A stretch of 64,000 bases of DNA. It comes from Mesorhizobium sp. SARCC-RB16n. GTDB lineage: Bacteria > Pseudomonadota > Alphaproteobacteria > Rhizobiales > Rhizobiaceae. Made by a program: the position numbers and the translations under genes. The notes under the pieces are model-generated. The model was given only the letters and a program-made list of their open reading frames with translations, was not told the DNA's origin and did not search any database. Positions 17,537-26,777 of the stretch are shown here, piece after piece. Every line of letters begins with the position of its first letter. Positions within the stretch are counted from its first letter, which is position 1. The DNA lies in assembly GCF_008520305.1 (NCBI RefSeq), contig NZ_ML703271.1, positions 1-64,000 of the forward strand, read 5' to 3'.

Positions 17537-17583
17537 GACGGCGTGAAGCCGCTTTAGACAAGACGGCGTCAAGCCGCATAGAC
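17537..17583. repeat. Tandem 25-base repeat upstream of importer operon
   Basis: GACGGCGTGAAGCCGCTTTA (17537-17556) and GACGGCGTCAAGCCGCATAG (17562-17581) are tandem near-copies with a 25-base period, both continuing into AGAC/GAC. Each unit contains a small GGC/GCC hairpin. They lie in the 148-base gap between murQ and the importer operon. A further inverted pair, TTCCAA / TTGGAA (about 17594-17617), follows. Confidence 0.6.
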
Positions 17584-17669
17584 TGGGCCGATATTCCAAA
17601 GCATGTGTGTCTTGGAAGCGGTCCACAGAAACTGCAAGGCATCAAGTCAAGTCATAATGGGAGACGAAA

Positions 17670-19187
17670 ATGGTAAGGCACCTCACAAGAACACTGCTTT
17701 CGGGCATTACCCTTGCCGCGATGCTCGGCATCGCGACAGTTTCGACGCAGGCGGCGACGCTGCATATGGCCTGGTCGCAGGACGCCACCGGGCTTGATCC
17801 GCACAAGCAGACGGCGTTCTCGTCGCTGCGGCTTTTGGAGCTCATCTATGAACCGCTGGTGCGGGTCGACGCCAGTCTGCAGATCATTCCCGCCATCGCC
17901 ACCTCCTGGGAATTCTCCAAGGACGGCAAGGAACTGACCTTCAAGCTTGATCCCAAGGCGAAATTCCAGGACGGCGCGGCGGTTACCTCCGCCGACGTCA
18001 AGGCATCGTTCGAGCGTATCCTCGACGAGAAGACGGGAGCAGCGGCGCGCGCCAACTTCCTGTCGATCGCCAGCATCGACACGCCGGATGCAGCGACCGT
18101 CGTGTTCCACCTCTCGCAACCCGACGTGCCAATCCTGACGGCGATGAGCGACGTCAACGCGGCCATCGTTCCGGCGGCTGAAATCAAGGCCGGCTCGATC
18201 GGCACCAAGACGGTCGGCTCCGGCCCGTTCAAGCTCGACAAATGGGACCCCAACGCCAAGGAAGTCTTGAGCGCCAACAAGAACTGGGCCGGGGGTGCTA
18301 CCGGCGTCGACGGCATCGAGATCAGCGTGCTGCCCGACGAGGCGGCGATCCTCGCCGCCATGCGTACCAAGCAGATCGATTTCGCCCTGCTCAACGATCC
18401 GCTCGTCGCCACGCTGGTGCCGAAAGAAGCCAACCTGCAATTGAACCGTGTACCGGTGCTTGCCTATAACGTGCTGCAGCTCAACCCGTCGCGCAAGCCG
18501 ATGACCGAGCTCAAGGTGCGCCAGGCTATCTCCTGCGCCATCGACCGGCAGGAGGTGCTGGACACTGCCGCGCTGGGCGAAGGCAAGGTCACCGGGCCGC
18601 TGACCATCCCGGCGTTCGCCACCGACCCGAGCCAGTTGTTCTGCTACAAGCGCGATGTCGAAAAGGCCAAGAAGCTGATGGCCGAGGCCGGCTTTGCCGA
18701 CGGCTTTTCGGCGACCGTGATCGGCGCCACCGGCGAGCCGCCGACGGCGGCGGCGGAAGCCCAGGTCATCCAGTCGCAACTGGCTGAAATCGGCGTCAAG
18801 CTCGACATCAAGATGATGGAGCTCAACGTTTATGTCGATGCCTGGCTGAAGGGCGATTTCGACATGGCGATCGCGCTCAACGGCGGCCGCGCCGATCCCT
18901 ATACGATGTACAACCGCTACTGGACCAAGGCTGGCAATCTGCAGAAAGTAGCGAACTACATCGACGATACGCTGGACAGCCAGATGCAGCAGGGCCGCGC
19001 CGAGACCGATCCGGCCAAACGCAAGGCGATCTTCGCCGCGTTCGAGAAGCACCTCGCCGAAATGTCGCCCTGGATCTGGCTCTACACCTCCTACAGCTAT
19101 ACGGCCCAGCAGAAGAACATCGCGCGCTTCGTGCCGACGCCGACCGGCACGCTGTTCAGCCTGAGCAAGGTTACCATCAAGCAGTAG
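17670..19187 (+). CDS. Peptide-type ABC substrate-binding protein (SBP family 5)
   Basis: Periplasmic binding protein of 505 residues, DppA/OppA family. A signal peptide covers about 1-28 (RTLLSGITLAAMLGIATVSTQAA). The mature protein starts TLHMAWSQDATGLDPHKQTAF, has the family block LIYEPLVRVD, and then WEFSKDGKELTFKL. It lies directly behind murQ and ahead of two permeases, a fused ATPase, a serine hydrolase and AnmK. The likely ligand is therefore a cell-wall fragment (anhydroMurNAc, GlcNAc-anhMurNAc or a muropeptide) and not a plain dipeptide; that is context inference. Confidence 0.88.
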   Translation: MVRHLTRTLLSGITLAAMLGIATVSTQAATLHMAWSQDATGLDPHKQTAFSSLRLLELIYEPLVRVDASLQIIPAIATSWEFSKDGKELTFKLDPKAKFQDGAAVTSADVKASFERILDEKTGAAARANFLSIASIDTPDAATVVFHLSQPDVPILTAMSDVNAAIVPAAEIKAGSIGTKTVGSGPFKLDKWDPNAKEVLSANKNWAGGATGVDGIEISVLPDEAAILAAMRTKQIDFALLNDPLVATLVPKEANLQLNRVPVLAYNVLQLNPSRKPMTELKVRQAISCAIDRQEVLDTAALGEGKVTGPLTIPAFATDPSQLFCYKRDVEKAKKLMAEAGFADGFSATVIGATGEPPTAAAEAQVIQSQLAEIGVKLDIKMMELNVYVDAWLKGDFDMAIALNGGRADPYTMYNRYWTKAGNLQKVANYIDDTLDSQMQQGRAETDPAKRKAIFAAFEKHLAEMSPWIWLYTSYSYTAQQKNIARFVPTPTGTLFSLSKVTIKQ

Positions 19188-19214
19188 CCGCTACAGGCGA
19201 GAGGACTTCTTCGC

Positions 19215-20174
19215 GTGACCTATCTCTTGCGACGACTGGCGACGTTTCCTCTCGTCCTGCTTGGCGTATCCATCCTGGTCTTCGTCGCGATCCGGATGGT
19301 GCCTGGCGATTCGATCACGGCGATGCTGGGAACCGAGGCCGGCCTGCTGACGCCGGCGCAACGCGATTCGCTCGCCGCCTATTTCGGGATCGACCAACCC
19401 TGGTTCGTTCAGTACTGGCGCTGGATCGGCGGCATCCTGCACGGCAATTTCGGCATCTCCGTCACCTATGGCAGGCCGGTTCTCGACGTCATCCTCGAGC
19501 GCTTCCCGCTAACCCTTGAGCTGGCCGTGCTGTCGATGATCATCGCGCTTCTCGTCGGCATGCCGGCCGGCATCTACGCCGCCACGCACAACGAAAAACT
19601 GTCCGATCTCGGCGTGCGCGTCGCCGCCATGATCGGCCAGTCGACGCCGAGCTTTGTGCTTGGCCTGTTGATCATCTACACGCTGTCGGCCGGCTTCGGC
19701 GTGCTGCCGGCGATGGGCGAATTCGCGCCGCTCTGGCAGGATCCCTTGCGCAATCTCAGCCAATTGATCCTGCCCGCGATCACGCTCGGCTTCGCCTTCG
19801 CGGCGTCCGTCACCCGCATAGCGCGCTCGGCGATGCTCGACGTGTTGAGCGACGACTATGTGCGCACAGCCCGCAGCAAGGGCGCCTCGGCGCGCAGCGT
19901 CATCTGGCGGCACGCTTTGCCCAATGCGCTGATCCCGGTCGTGACGCTGAGCGGCATCGAGTTCGGCTATCTCCTGGGCGGCGCCGTCATCGTCGAGCAG
20001 ATCTACGCCCTGCCCGGCCTCGGACGCATGGTGCTCGACGCCATCCTCCAGCGCGACTACGCGCTGGTGCAGGGAACCGTGCTGTTCATCGCCTTCAACT
20101 TCATGATCGTCAATCTCCTGGTCGACCTCGCCTATGTCGCGCTCGATCCGCGCATCCGGCTGGGGGAACAGTGA
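19215..20174 (+). CDS. Dpp-type ABC permease (DppB-like)
   Basis: Inner-membrane permease of 319 residues. The N-terminal motif MTYLLRRLATFPLVLLGVSI is typical of DppB/OppB, followed by the large periplasmic stretch with GDSITAMLG and IDQPWFVQYWRW. Five more membrane segments follow, and the coupling loop reads DYVRTARSKGASARSVIWRHALPN at about 215-235. It starts with GTG at 19215 after a purine-rich site (GAGAGGAC). It pairs with the next permease, whose gene it touches. Confidence 0.92.
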   Translation: MTYLLRRLATFPLVLLGVSILVFVAIRMVPGDSITAMLGTEAGLLTPAQRDSLAAYFGIDQPWFVQYWRWIGGILHGNFGISVTYGRPVLDVILERFPLTLELAVLSMIIALLVGMPAGIYAATHNEKLSDLGVRVAAMIGQSTPSFVLGLLIIYTLSAGFGVLPAMGEFAPLWQDPLRNLSQLILPAITLGFAFAASVTRIARSAMLDVLSDDYVRTARSKGASARSVIWRHALPNALIPVVTLSGIEFGYLLGGAVIVEQIYALPGLGRMVLDAILQRDYALVQGTVLFIAFNFMIVNLLVDLAYVALDPRIRLGEQ

Positions 20175-21013
20175 TGCGCATCCTGCGTGCCATTTTCGGC
20201 CATGGCAGCGGCCGCATCGGCGGTGTCATCGTCGGCATCTATCTCGTGCTCGCCATCCTCGGCCTGCTCGGGCTGACGCCGCACAATCCAATCACGCAGT
20301 ACCGTATCGACCGGCTTCATGCGCCCAGCGCCGCTTACTGGATGGGGACCGACCTGTTCGGCCGCGACGTCGCCAGCCGCCTGATGGCGGGCATCGGCCA
20401 GTCCTTTACGGTCGCCTTCTTCTCGGTGGCATTCGCGGCGCTTGCCGGGACAGTCCTGGGGTTGGCCGCCGCCTGGCTTGGGCGCCGCTGGGACGGCGTG
20501 CTGATGCGGATCATGGATGTGCTGCTGGCCTTCCCGGCGATCCTTCTGGCGCTGCTCATCGTCACCGTCGCCGGACCGGGCACATGGACCAGCGTCGTTG
20601 CCATCGGCATCGTCTACACGCCGATCTTCACGCGGGTGGTGCGCGGCCCGGCCCTGTCGCTCAAGACACGCGAATTCGTCGACGCCGCGCGCACCTTCGG
20701 CAGCAGTTCAAGCTACATCGTCACGCGGCACCTTTTGCTCAACCTCGTGGCGCCGCTCACCGTGCAGGTGACGCTGGCGCTGGCCTGGGCGCTGCTGACC
20801 GAAGCCGGCTTGAGCTTCCTCGGCCTCGGCACGCAGCCGCCCGCCGCGTCGCTCGGCCTGATGCTGAGCGATAGCCGCAATTTGATGGAGACGGCACCTT
20901 GGCTGATGATCTTCCCAGGCCTGGCGATCATGATCAGCATCCTCGGCTTCAACCTGCTGGGCGATGCCTTGCGCGACATCCTCGACCCGAAGATGCGGAG
21001 AGCGTTGGCATGA
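20174..21013 (+). CDS. Dpp-type ABC permease (DppC-like)
   Basis: Second inner-membrane permease, 279 residues. It has an N-terminal membrane segment (about 13-35), then HWMGTD-like YWMGTDLFGRDVASRLMAGIG, the hallmark of DppC/OppC proteins. The coupling loop reads EFVDAARTFGSSSSYIVTRHLL, and the protein ends with the usual GDALRDILDPKMRRA. ATG at 20174 overlaps the last base of the preceding stop, and a GTG one codon earlier is the alternative. The end overlaps the ATPase gene by ATGA, so all importer genes are translationally linked. Confidence 0.92.
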   Translation: MRILRAIFGHGSGRIGGVIVGIYLVLAILGLLGLTPHNPITQYRIDRLHAPSAAYWMGTDLFGRDVASRLMAGIGQSFTVAFFSVAFAALAGTVLGLAAAWLGRRWDGVLMRIMDVLLAFPAILLALLIVTVAGPGTWTSVVAIGIVYTPIFTRVVRGPALSLKTREFVDAARTFGSSSSYIVTRHLLLNLVAPLTVQVTLALAWALLTEAGLSFLGLGTQPPAASLGLMLSDSRNLMETAPWLMIFPGLAIMISILGFNLLGDALRDILDPKMRRALA

Positions 21014-22758
21014 CCCCGCTCCTGTCGATCTCTGATCTGCGCGTCGGCTTCGGCCGCAATCCGAAAGCCAATGAGGTGGTGCGCGGCGTCAGTTTCGAAA
21101 TCGCCGATGGCGAGACGCTGGCCATTGTCGGCGAAAGCGGCTCGGGCAAATCGGTCACGGCATTGTCGATCAACCGGCTCGTCGATTTTGGTGGCGGCCG
21201 CATCACCGGTGGCTCGATGAAGCTCAAGCGGCGCGACGGCAGCCTCTTCGACCTGACGGGCGCGACCGAGGCCAAACTGGCCGGCATTCGCGGTGCGGAA
21301 ATCGGCATGATCTTCCAGGAGCCGATGACATCGCTCAACCCGGTACTGACCATCGGCACCCAGATCGAGGAATCGTTCCGCCTGCATCGAGGGCTGACCG
21401 GCCGGCAAGCTACCGCGGCAGCCAGGGACGCGCTCGACCGCGTGCGCATTCCCGACGCCGCGCGACGGCTGAAATACACACCCAACCAGTTGTCCGGCGG
21501 CATGCTGCAGCGGGTGATGATCGCCATTGCACTCGCCTGCAACCCCCGTCTGCTGATCGCCGACGAGCCGACGACGGCGCTCGACGTCACGGTGCAAGCG
21601 CAAATCATGGCGCTGCTGGCCGAGTTGAAACGCGAAAGCGGCATGTCGATGGTCTTCATCACGCACGACATCGGCCTGGTCGCCGGCATCGCCGACAAGG
21701 TGATGGTGATGCAGAACGGGCAGGCTGTCGAACAGGGCGAACTGAACCAGATCCTCGACAGCCCCCAGCATCCCTACACACAGCATCTGCTGCTGGACGT
21801 GCCGCATTTCGCCAGCGGCCGGGCGACACGCGCGGACGGACAGCGCGACAAGGGCGAGAACACGCAACCGGCCTTGAAGGTCGATGGTCTCGTCGTGCGG
21901 TTTCCGCTCAAGAGCAGTTTCTTCAGCCGCGCCACCGGCGCGGTACACGCGGTCGACGGCGTCGATTTCGACCTGATGCAAGGCGAGACGCTGGCTATCG
22001 TCGGCGAGAGCGGTTCGGGCAAATCGACCACCGCCAAGGCGCTTCTCGGGCTGGTGCGATCGACGCGTGGCAGCTTCTCCGTCGCCAGCCGAAAGGCGTC
22101 GGCGGAGCGCAGCGCCAAACCCTTGCAGATGGTGTTCCAGAACCCATACGCTTCGCTCAACCCAAGGCTGACCATCGAGAGCATTCTGGCCGAACCGGTG
22201 ATCGCCACCGGTGGTCGCGTGGATGCCGAAACGGGGGCCAGAATGGCGAGCCTGCTCGAACGCGTCGGCCTGCCCAAGAACAGCCTGGAGCGATATCCGC
22301 ATGAATTCTCCGGCGGTCAGCGGCAAAGGCTGTGTATTGCCCGAGCACTGATGCTCAACCCGTCCGTCGTCGTTCTCGACGAAGCGGTGTCGGCGCTCGA
22401 CGTCTCGGTGCAGGCCAAGGTGCTGGAGTTGCTGGTCGACCTGCAGCGCGAGTTTGGGCAGGCCTACCTGTTCATCTCGCACGACATGGCGGTGGTCGAA
22501 CGGATTGCCCACCGCATCGCCGTCATCTATGCCGGCCAGATCGTCGAGATTGGCGACGCGCGGTCCGTGCTGTCGAAGCCGAAACATTCTTATACGAAGA
22601 AGCTGATCGCCGCCGTTCCGACCATCGACCGGCGGCACGAGCATTTCGAGATCGACACGCGCCAGGTGCCCTCACTGGTGCGCCCGCAGGGGTTTGAACC
22701 GGCACCGGCGAGATGGGAGCGGTTCGGAGGGGATCACATGGCAAGGGCGGAGGCGTAA
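21010..22758 (+). CDS. Fused double-ATPase ABC protein (DppD-DppF type)
   Basis: A single 582-residue chain carrying both nucleotide-binding domains of a peptide-type importer, as in GsiA/YejF. Domain 1 (about 1-265) has Walker A GESGSGKS at 41-48, FQEPMTSLNP, signature LSGGMLQRV, Walker B LLIADEP and His in ITHDIG. Domain 2 (about 290-560) has Walker A GESGSGKS near 332-339, FQNPYASLNPR, signature FSGGQRQRL, VVVLDEA and ISHDMA. Both sites look catalytically complete. It energises the two permeases upstream. The fused form is shared with the muropeptide/peptide transporter YejF and glutathione transporter GsiA, which supports a cell-wall-peptide or similar ligand but does not prove it. Confidence 0.93.
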   Translation: MTPLLSISDLRVGFGRNPKANEVVRGVSFEIADGETLAIVGESGSGKSVTALSINRLVDFGGGRITGGSMKLKRRDGSLFDLTGATEAKLAGIRGAEIGMIFQEPMTSLNPVLTIGTQIEESFRLHRGLTGRQATAAARDALDRVRIPDAARRLKYTPNQLSGGMLQRVMIAIALACNPRLLIADEPTTALDVTVQAQIMALLAELKRESGMSMVFITHDIGLVAGIADKVMVMQNGQAVEQGELNQILDSPQHPYTQHLLLDVPHFASGRATRADGQRDKGENTQPALKVDGLVVRFPLKSSFFSRATGAVHAVDGVDFDLMQGETLAIVGESGSGKSTTAKALLGLVRSTRGSFSVASRKASAERSAKPLQMVFQNPYASLNPRLTIESILAEPVIATGGRVDAETGARMASLLERVGLPKNSLERYPHEFSGGQRQRLCIARALMLNPSVVVLDEAVSALDVSVQAKVLELLVDLQREFGQAYLFISHDMAVVERIAHRIAVIYAGQIVEIGDARSVLSKPKHSYTKKLIAAVPTIDRRHEHFEIDTRQVPSLVRPQGFEPAPARWERFGGDHMARAEA

Positions 22759-22836
22759 TGGACGGTACGCTGGAATACGGGGGGTCGGCGGGACAGAGGG
22801 GCGCCGTAGAGCGCTACCTCTCCGAAGGAGGCGGCA

Positions 22837-23841
22837 TTGAGTAGCCTCTCCCGGCTCTTCGATCGAGCGTTCGCATCCCTCGTAGCGGCAGTGACCGCCA
22901 AGCGAATCCCCGGCGGCGTGCTCGGCATTGTCGACAGGAATGGCGAACGTATCGTCCGGTCCATCGGCTCGGCGCAGCTCGTGCCGAAGCCGCGGCCGAT
23001 GCGGGAGGACACCTGGTTCGACCTGGCGTCCTTGACCAAGGTGATCTTCACCACGCCGCGCATCCTGGCGCTGGCGAAGGACGGCATCATCGACCTCGAC
23101 GCGCCGCTGACCTCGGTGCTTCCCGACCTTCGCCAGTATGACGCGAACGCCTGGGAGCGGAAGGTGACCTTCCGCCAGTGTCTCGGCCACCAGACACCCT
23201 TCCCGGCCGTCGAGCCGATCTACACCTACGGACGCGACCCCGAGCTGCTGCGCGCCTTCCTCCTGCAGCGCGAATGGCGGGCGCGCGACCCGGTTTACTC
23301 CGACATCAACTTCATCCTGCTCGGCTTTGCGCTCGAGCGGCTGTCAGGCAAGAGCATGCGCGACCTGGAGCCTGGCCCTGGCTTTGCCTGGTCCACGGAA
23401 CCCGATGCCGCCGCAGCGACCGAGGACTGCACCTGGCGCCACCGCGTGCTGTCGGGCGAGGTCCATGACGACAATTGCTCGGCGCTGCAGGGCGCGGGTC
23501 ATGCCGGCCTGTTCGGCACGGCCGCTTCGGTGCTCGATTTCGCGCAAGGGCTTTTAGACGGCAGCGGCGCATCCAAGCGCTCAATCGCGCTGATGCGCGA
23601 GCCGTTGTCCGCGACTCGCACCCATGGTTGGGAGCGCCCCTATGAGGGCTGGTCCGGCGGAGCCATGTGCAGCCCGGGAACGATCGGCCATACCGGCTTT
23701 ACCGGCACCGGACTGTGGATCGACTTCGACAAGGGCAAGGCTTGGACCTTGCTCACCAACCGCATTCATCCGACACGTCACTTCGACAGCGGCATCGTCT
23801 CGCTGCGGCAGGCGGTCGGCGATCTCGTCAACAGGGACTAG
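22837..23841 (+). CDS. Serine hydrolase, beta-lactamase/class C PBP family
   Basis: Protein of 334 residues with the SxxK serine-hydrolase fold. The nucleophile motif SLTK is at 65-68 (FDLASLTKV), the second motif YSDIN is near 152 (DPVYSDINFILLGFALE), and the third is HTGFTGTG near the C-terminus. No signal peptide or membrane segment is visible, so it should be cytoplasmic, unlike true beta-lactamases or PBPs. Members of this family occur in MurNAc-utilisation clusters of Bacillus (ybbE/amiE), where an amidase role on MurNAc-peptides was proposed; a similar role here is inference. The start is TTG at 22837, supported by GAAGGAGG eight bases upstream. Confidence 0.85.
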   Translation: MSSLSRLFDRAFASLVAAVTAKRIPGGVLGIVDRNGERIVRSIGSAQLVPKPRPMREDTWFDLASLTKVIFTTPRILALAKDGIIDLDAPLTSVLPDLRQYDANAWERKVTFRQCLGHQTPFPAVEPIYTYGRDPELLRAFLLQREWRARDPVYSDINFILLGFALERLSGKSMRDLEPGPGFAWSTEPDAAAATEDCTWRHRVLSGEVHDDNCSALQGAGHAGLFGTAASVLDFAQGLLDGSGASKRSIALMREPLSATRTHGWERPYEGWSGGAMCSPGTIGHTGFTGTGLWIDFDKGKAWTLLTNRIHPTRHFDSGIVSLRQAVGDLVNRD

Positions 23842-23850
23842 GAAGCGACC

Positions 23851-24966
23851 ATGGAACCAATCTGGGCCGTCGGCCTGATGACCGGCACCGTGCTTGACGG
23901 CAACATCGACGTGGCGCTGATCAAGACCGACGGCGAGCGGATCGACGATTTCGGCACCTACCGGCTGATGCCTTATCCCCTGTCGATCCGCTCCTTGCTG
24001 GAGGAGACGCTGACGGCGGCACGGGCCTGGAATTTTGTCGGACCGGAACCGGCGATCTTCCGCAAGGCGGAAGAGGCACTGACGCGTGCCCAGTCGGCGG
24101 CGGTCAAGGAATTGGTCGAGGGCCACGGCATGACGATGGCCGAGATCGGCGTCGTCGGATTTCACGGCCAGACCGTGCTGCATCGCGCGCCGCAGGTCGG
24201 ACGGCTCGGCCAGACCCGGCAGCTCGGCGACGGCGAACTGATGCATGCCTTGCTGGGCACCAAGGTTGCCTATGATTTCCGTTCGGCCGACATGCGGGCT
24301 GGCGGACAAGGCGCGCCCTTGGCCGCCGCCTATCACACCGCGCTGATGCGCGGCGCCGGCGCCAGTGGGGAGGTGGCCGTGCTCAATCTCGGCGGCGTCG
24401 CCAACATCACCTGGTGGGACGGCGCCGACAATGTCATCGCCTTCGATACCGGCCCCGCCAACGCGCCACTCAACGATTTCATCAAGTCGAAAGGACTCGG
24501 CGAAATGGACCGCGACGGCGCGCTTGGTCGCGCGGGCCTGGTGGACGAAGCCCGGCTCGCCAAGCTGTTGCAGCATCCCTATCTGACCAAGCTGTATCCA
24601 AAGTCACTCGACCGTTTCGACTTCGGCGCGGCCATGGCCGACGGGCTGAGCGCCGAGGATGGCGCGGCCTTGCTCACCGCCTTCACCGCGTCGGCTGTCG
24701 GCAAGGCGCTCGACCTTCTGCCAAGCCGGCCGAAGAAGCTGGTGGTCAGCGGCGGCGGGCGCCACAACCCGACGATGATGGCGATGCTGGCCAGCCGCGC
24801 CGGCGTCGAGGTGGTGCTGGCCGAAAGCCTCGGCTGGAGCGGCGACGCGGTGGAGGCGGAGTGTTTTGCTTTCCTCGCCGTGCGCGTCCTGCGCGGCCTG
24901 CCGATCAGCTTCCCGAGCACGACCGGCGCACCGCAGCCGATGCGTGGCGGAAAGCTGGCGGGCTGA
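23851..24966 (+). CDS. anmK: Anhydro-N-acetylmuramic acid kinase
   Basis: Cytoplasmic kinase of 371 residues that opens the 1,6-anhydro ring of anhMurNAc while phosphorylating it, giving MurNAc-6-phosphate, the MurQ substrate. Motifs: [17 protein letters not shown] at the N-terminus (the GT-x-x-DG phosphate loop), [58 protein letters not shown] and [12 protein letters not shown]. It lies 9 bases after the serine hydrolase and ends the MurNAc cluster. Together with MurQ it forms the E. coli-type catabolic route, not the AmgK/MurU salvage route known from Pseudomonas. Confidence 0.94.
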   Translation: MEPIWAVGLMTGTVLDGNIDVALIKTDGERIDDFGTYRLMPYPLSIRSLLEETLTAARAWNFVGPEPAIFRKAEEALTRAQSAAVKELVEGHGMTMAEIGVVGFHGQTVLHRAPQVGRLGQTRQLGDGELMHALLGTKVAYDFRSADMRAGGQGAPLAAAYHTALMRGAGASGEVAVLNLGGVANITWWDGADNVIAFDTGPANAPLNDFIKSKGLGEMDRDGALGRAGLVDEARLAKLLQHPYLTKLYPKSLDRFDFGAAMADGLSAEDGAALLTAFTASAVGKALDLLPSRPKKLVVSGGGRHNPTMMAMLASRAGVEVVLAESLGWSGDAVEAECFAFLAVRVLRGLPISFPSTTGAPQPMRGGKLAG

Positions 24967-25395
24967 TCAATCCGTCGACAGCTTCTTCTGCAGGAAGATG
25001 CGGCTGCGCCCTACGGGAAAGTCAGCAAGCGATCCGAAGGGCTGATAGCCCTGGCGCTGATAGACCTTGGCGGCGTTCGGGCTGAATGTGTCGATCAACG
25101 CGCCATGGCAGCCGCGCGACGCCGCCTCCTGTTCGGCCGCGTCGAGCATCTGGCCCGCCATGTGCTGGCCGCGCAGCCTTTCGTCGACCCACAGCCACTG
25201 CACGTAGAGCCAGCCCCAGGCGGTGTAACCCGAAATGCCGGCGACCACCGCACCGTCCTCGTCGCGTACGAACACCGCCAGCGCTTTCCTCTGGGAAGGC
25301 CCGACATCGCTGTCGTTGAACGCCGTCAGCCGTTCACTGAGAAAGGCGAGTTCTTCCGGCAGGGGATTTGCCGTCGTTTCAAGTGTCGTTTTCAT
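24967..25395 (-). CDS. GNAT-family N-acetyltransferase
   Basis: Small cytoplasmic acetyltransferase of 142 residues. The acetyl-CoA binding region is at about 65-85 (VDERLRGQHMAGQMLDAAEQEA, the R/Q-x-x-G-x-G/A loop in the form RGQHMAG), with the usual late motif AAKVYQRQGYQPFG. The acceptor is unknown. It converges directly on anmK with no bases between the two stop codons, and its role need not be linked to either flanking pathway. The start ATG at 25395 lies 29 bases after the dctD-like gene. Confidence 0.85.
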   Translation of the reverse strand: MKTTLETTANPLPEELAFLSERLTAFNDSDVGPSQRKALAVFVRDEDGAVVAGISGYTAWGWLYVQWLWVDERLRGQHMAGQMLDAAEQEAASRGCHGALIDTFSPNAAKVYQRQGYQPFGSLADFPVGRSRIFLQKKLSTD

Positions 25396-25424
25396 GGCTT
25401 TTTCGGATTGCGCGGTTGGAGGTG

Positions 25425-26777
25425 TCAGGAGGGGCGGAAGTCGGATGCGGCGATGCCATAGCGCTTGAGCTTGTCGTAGAACGTCTTGCGCGGCACGCCG
25501 AGAGCTTCGATAGCGCCGCGCACGTCGCCGCCATGATCGCGCAGCGCGTCGCGGATGAGTTGCGCCTCGTATTGCCCGACCCGCTCGGGCAGCGCAGCGG
25601 CAGGCTCCGGCAGCCGCGCGATTGCCCTGGCTTCGTCATCGGGACCAAGGCCGAGCGCGACGCGATCGGCGAAATGGGCGAGTTCGCGCACGTTGCCCGG
25701 CCAATCATGGGACTGGAGATGATTGCTCACGGCGGCATTCGCCTTGGCAACGGGCCGGCCGAAGCGCTCCGCCGCCTTGCCGAGGAAATGGCCGAACAGC
25801 ATCGGAATATCGCCGCGTCGCTCGCGCAGGGGCGGGATGCGCAGCGTCACCACGTTCAGGCGAAAATAGAGATCCTCGCGGAAATCGCCGCGCTGCTCGG
25901 GCCGACCGAGATCGACCTTGGTCGCCGCGACGACCCGGAGATCGAGGCGCCGTGTCTCGTTCGAGCCGAGCGGGGTGAGGCTCCGCGTCTCCAGCAGCCG
26001 CAAGAGCTTGACCTGCAGCGCCGGCGGCATGGATTCGATCTCGTCGAGGAACAGCGTGCCTCCGCTGGAGTGCTCGACGCGGCCGATCCGCCGCCGCTGC
26101 GCGCCCGTGAAAGCTCCGGCCTCATGCCCGAACAGCTCGCTCTCGATGACGGTCTCCGGCAGAGCGCCGCAGTTCAGCGCCACGAAGGGCTTTGCGCGCC
26201 GCCGGCCCCACCGGTGCAGGAGGTCGGCCACGACTTCCTTGCCGGTTCCAGTCTCCCCTTCCACCAGCACGTCGACATCCATGTCGGCGATCTGGCGCAA
26301 GGTCTCGCGCAAGCGCCTTATGGCGGGGGCTTCGCCTATCAGCGGCAGGCTATCGGCGGCAAGGGCGGCGGCTTCGCGCAGTCGCCGGTTCTCCATGACC
26401 AGCCGCCGCTTCTCGCTCGCCCTTCTCAGCGCCTCGACAAGACGATCGCTGGCATAAGGTTTTGGAATGAAATCATAGACACCGTCCTTGAGCGCGGCGA
26501 CCGCGAGATCGACATCGCCATGCCCGGTGACCAGGATCACCGGTAAGTCCGCGTCGATCGCCTTGACGCGGTCGAAGAGCTGCAAGCCGTTCATGCCGGG
26601 CATGCGGATATCGCTGACGACCACACCCTCGAAGTCCCTGTCGACGACACCAAGCGCCGCCTCGGCGGCGTCGAGCGCGATCACCGTGAAACCGGCAAGT
26701 TCGAGCAGTTGCGTGGTGGCATGCAGCAGGTCGGCATCGTCATCGACGAGCGCCACCAGCCCTGATCCCTGCGTCAT
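25425..26777 (-). CDS. dctD: C4-dicarboxylate response regulator DctD (sigma-54 activator)
   Basis: NtrC-family transcription factor of 450 residues. The receiver domain (about 5-120) has phospho-acceptor Asp56 in SDIRMPG. The AAA+ domain (about 145-370) has Walker A GETGTGKE at 174-181 and the sigma-54 contact loop GAFTGA at 221-226. A Fis-type HTH lies at the C-terminus ([21 protein letters not shown]). Phosphorylated by DctB, it binds upstream sites and activates sigma-54 RNA polymerase at dctA. Its ATG overlaps the dctB stop by 4 bases, so sensor and regulator are co-translated. The divergent dctA promoter with matching sites is in this window. Confidence 0.93.
   Translation of the reverse strand: MTQGSGLVALVDDDADLLHATTQLLELAGFTVIALDAAEAALGVVDRDFEGVVVSDIRMPGMNGLQLFDRVKAIDADLPVILVTGHGDVDLAVAALKDGVYDFIPKPYASDRLVEALRRASEKRRLVMENRRLREAAALAADSLPLIGEAPAIRRLRETLRQIADMDVDVLVEGETGTGKEVVADLLHRWGRRRAKPFVALNCGALPETVIESELFGHEAGAFTGAQRRRIGRVEHSSGGTLFLDEIESMPPALQVKLLRLLETRSLTPLGSNETRRLDLRVVAATKVDLGRPEQRGDFREDLYFRLNVVTLRIPPLRERRGDIPMLFGHFLGKAAERFGRPVAKANAAVSNHLQSHDWPGNVRELAHFADRVALGLGPDDEARAIARLPEPAAALPERVGQYEAQLIRDALRDHGGDVRGAIEALGVPRKTFYDKLKRYGIAASDFRPS

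Noticed and set aside
20713-22644. A 643-codon open frame opposite the double-ATPase gene
   Set aside because: It mirrors the codons of a clear ATPase and lacks any recognisable motif.
13276-24966. The idea that this cluster is an AmgK/MurU-type salvage pathway
   Set aside because: The kinase near MurQ is of the BadF/GlcNAc-kinase type, no MurU nucleotidyltransferase is present, and AnmK plus MurQ indicate the catabolic route.
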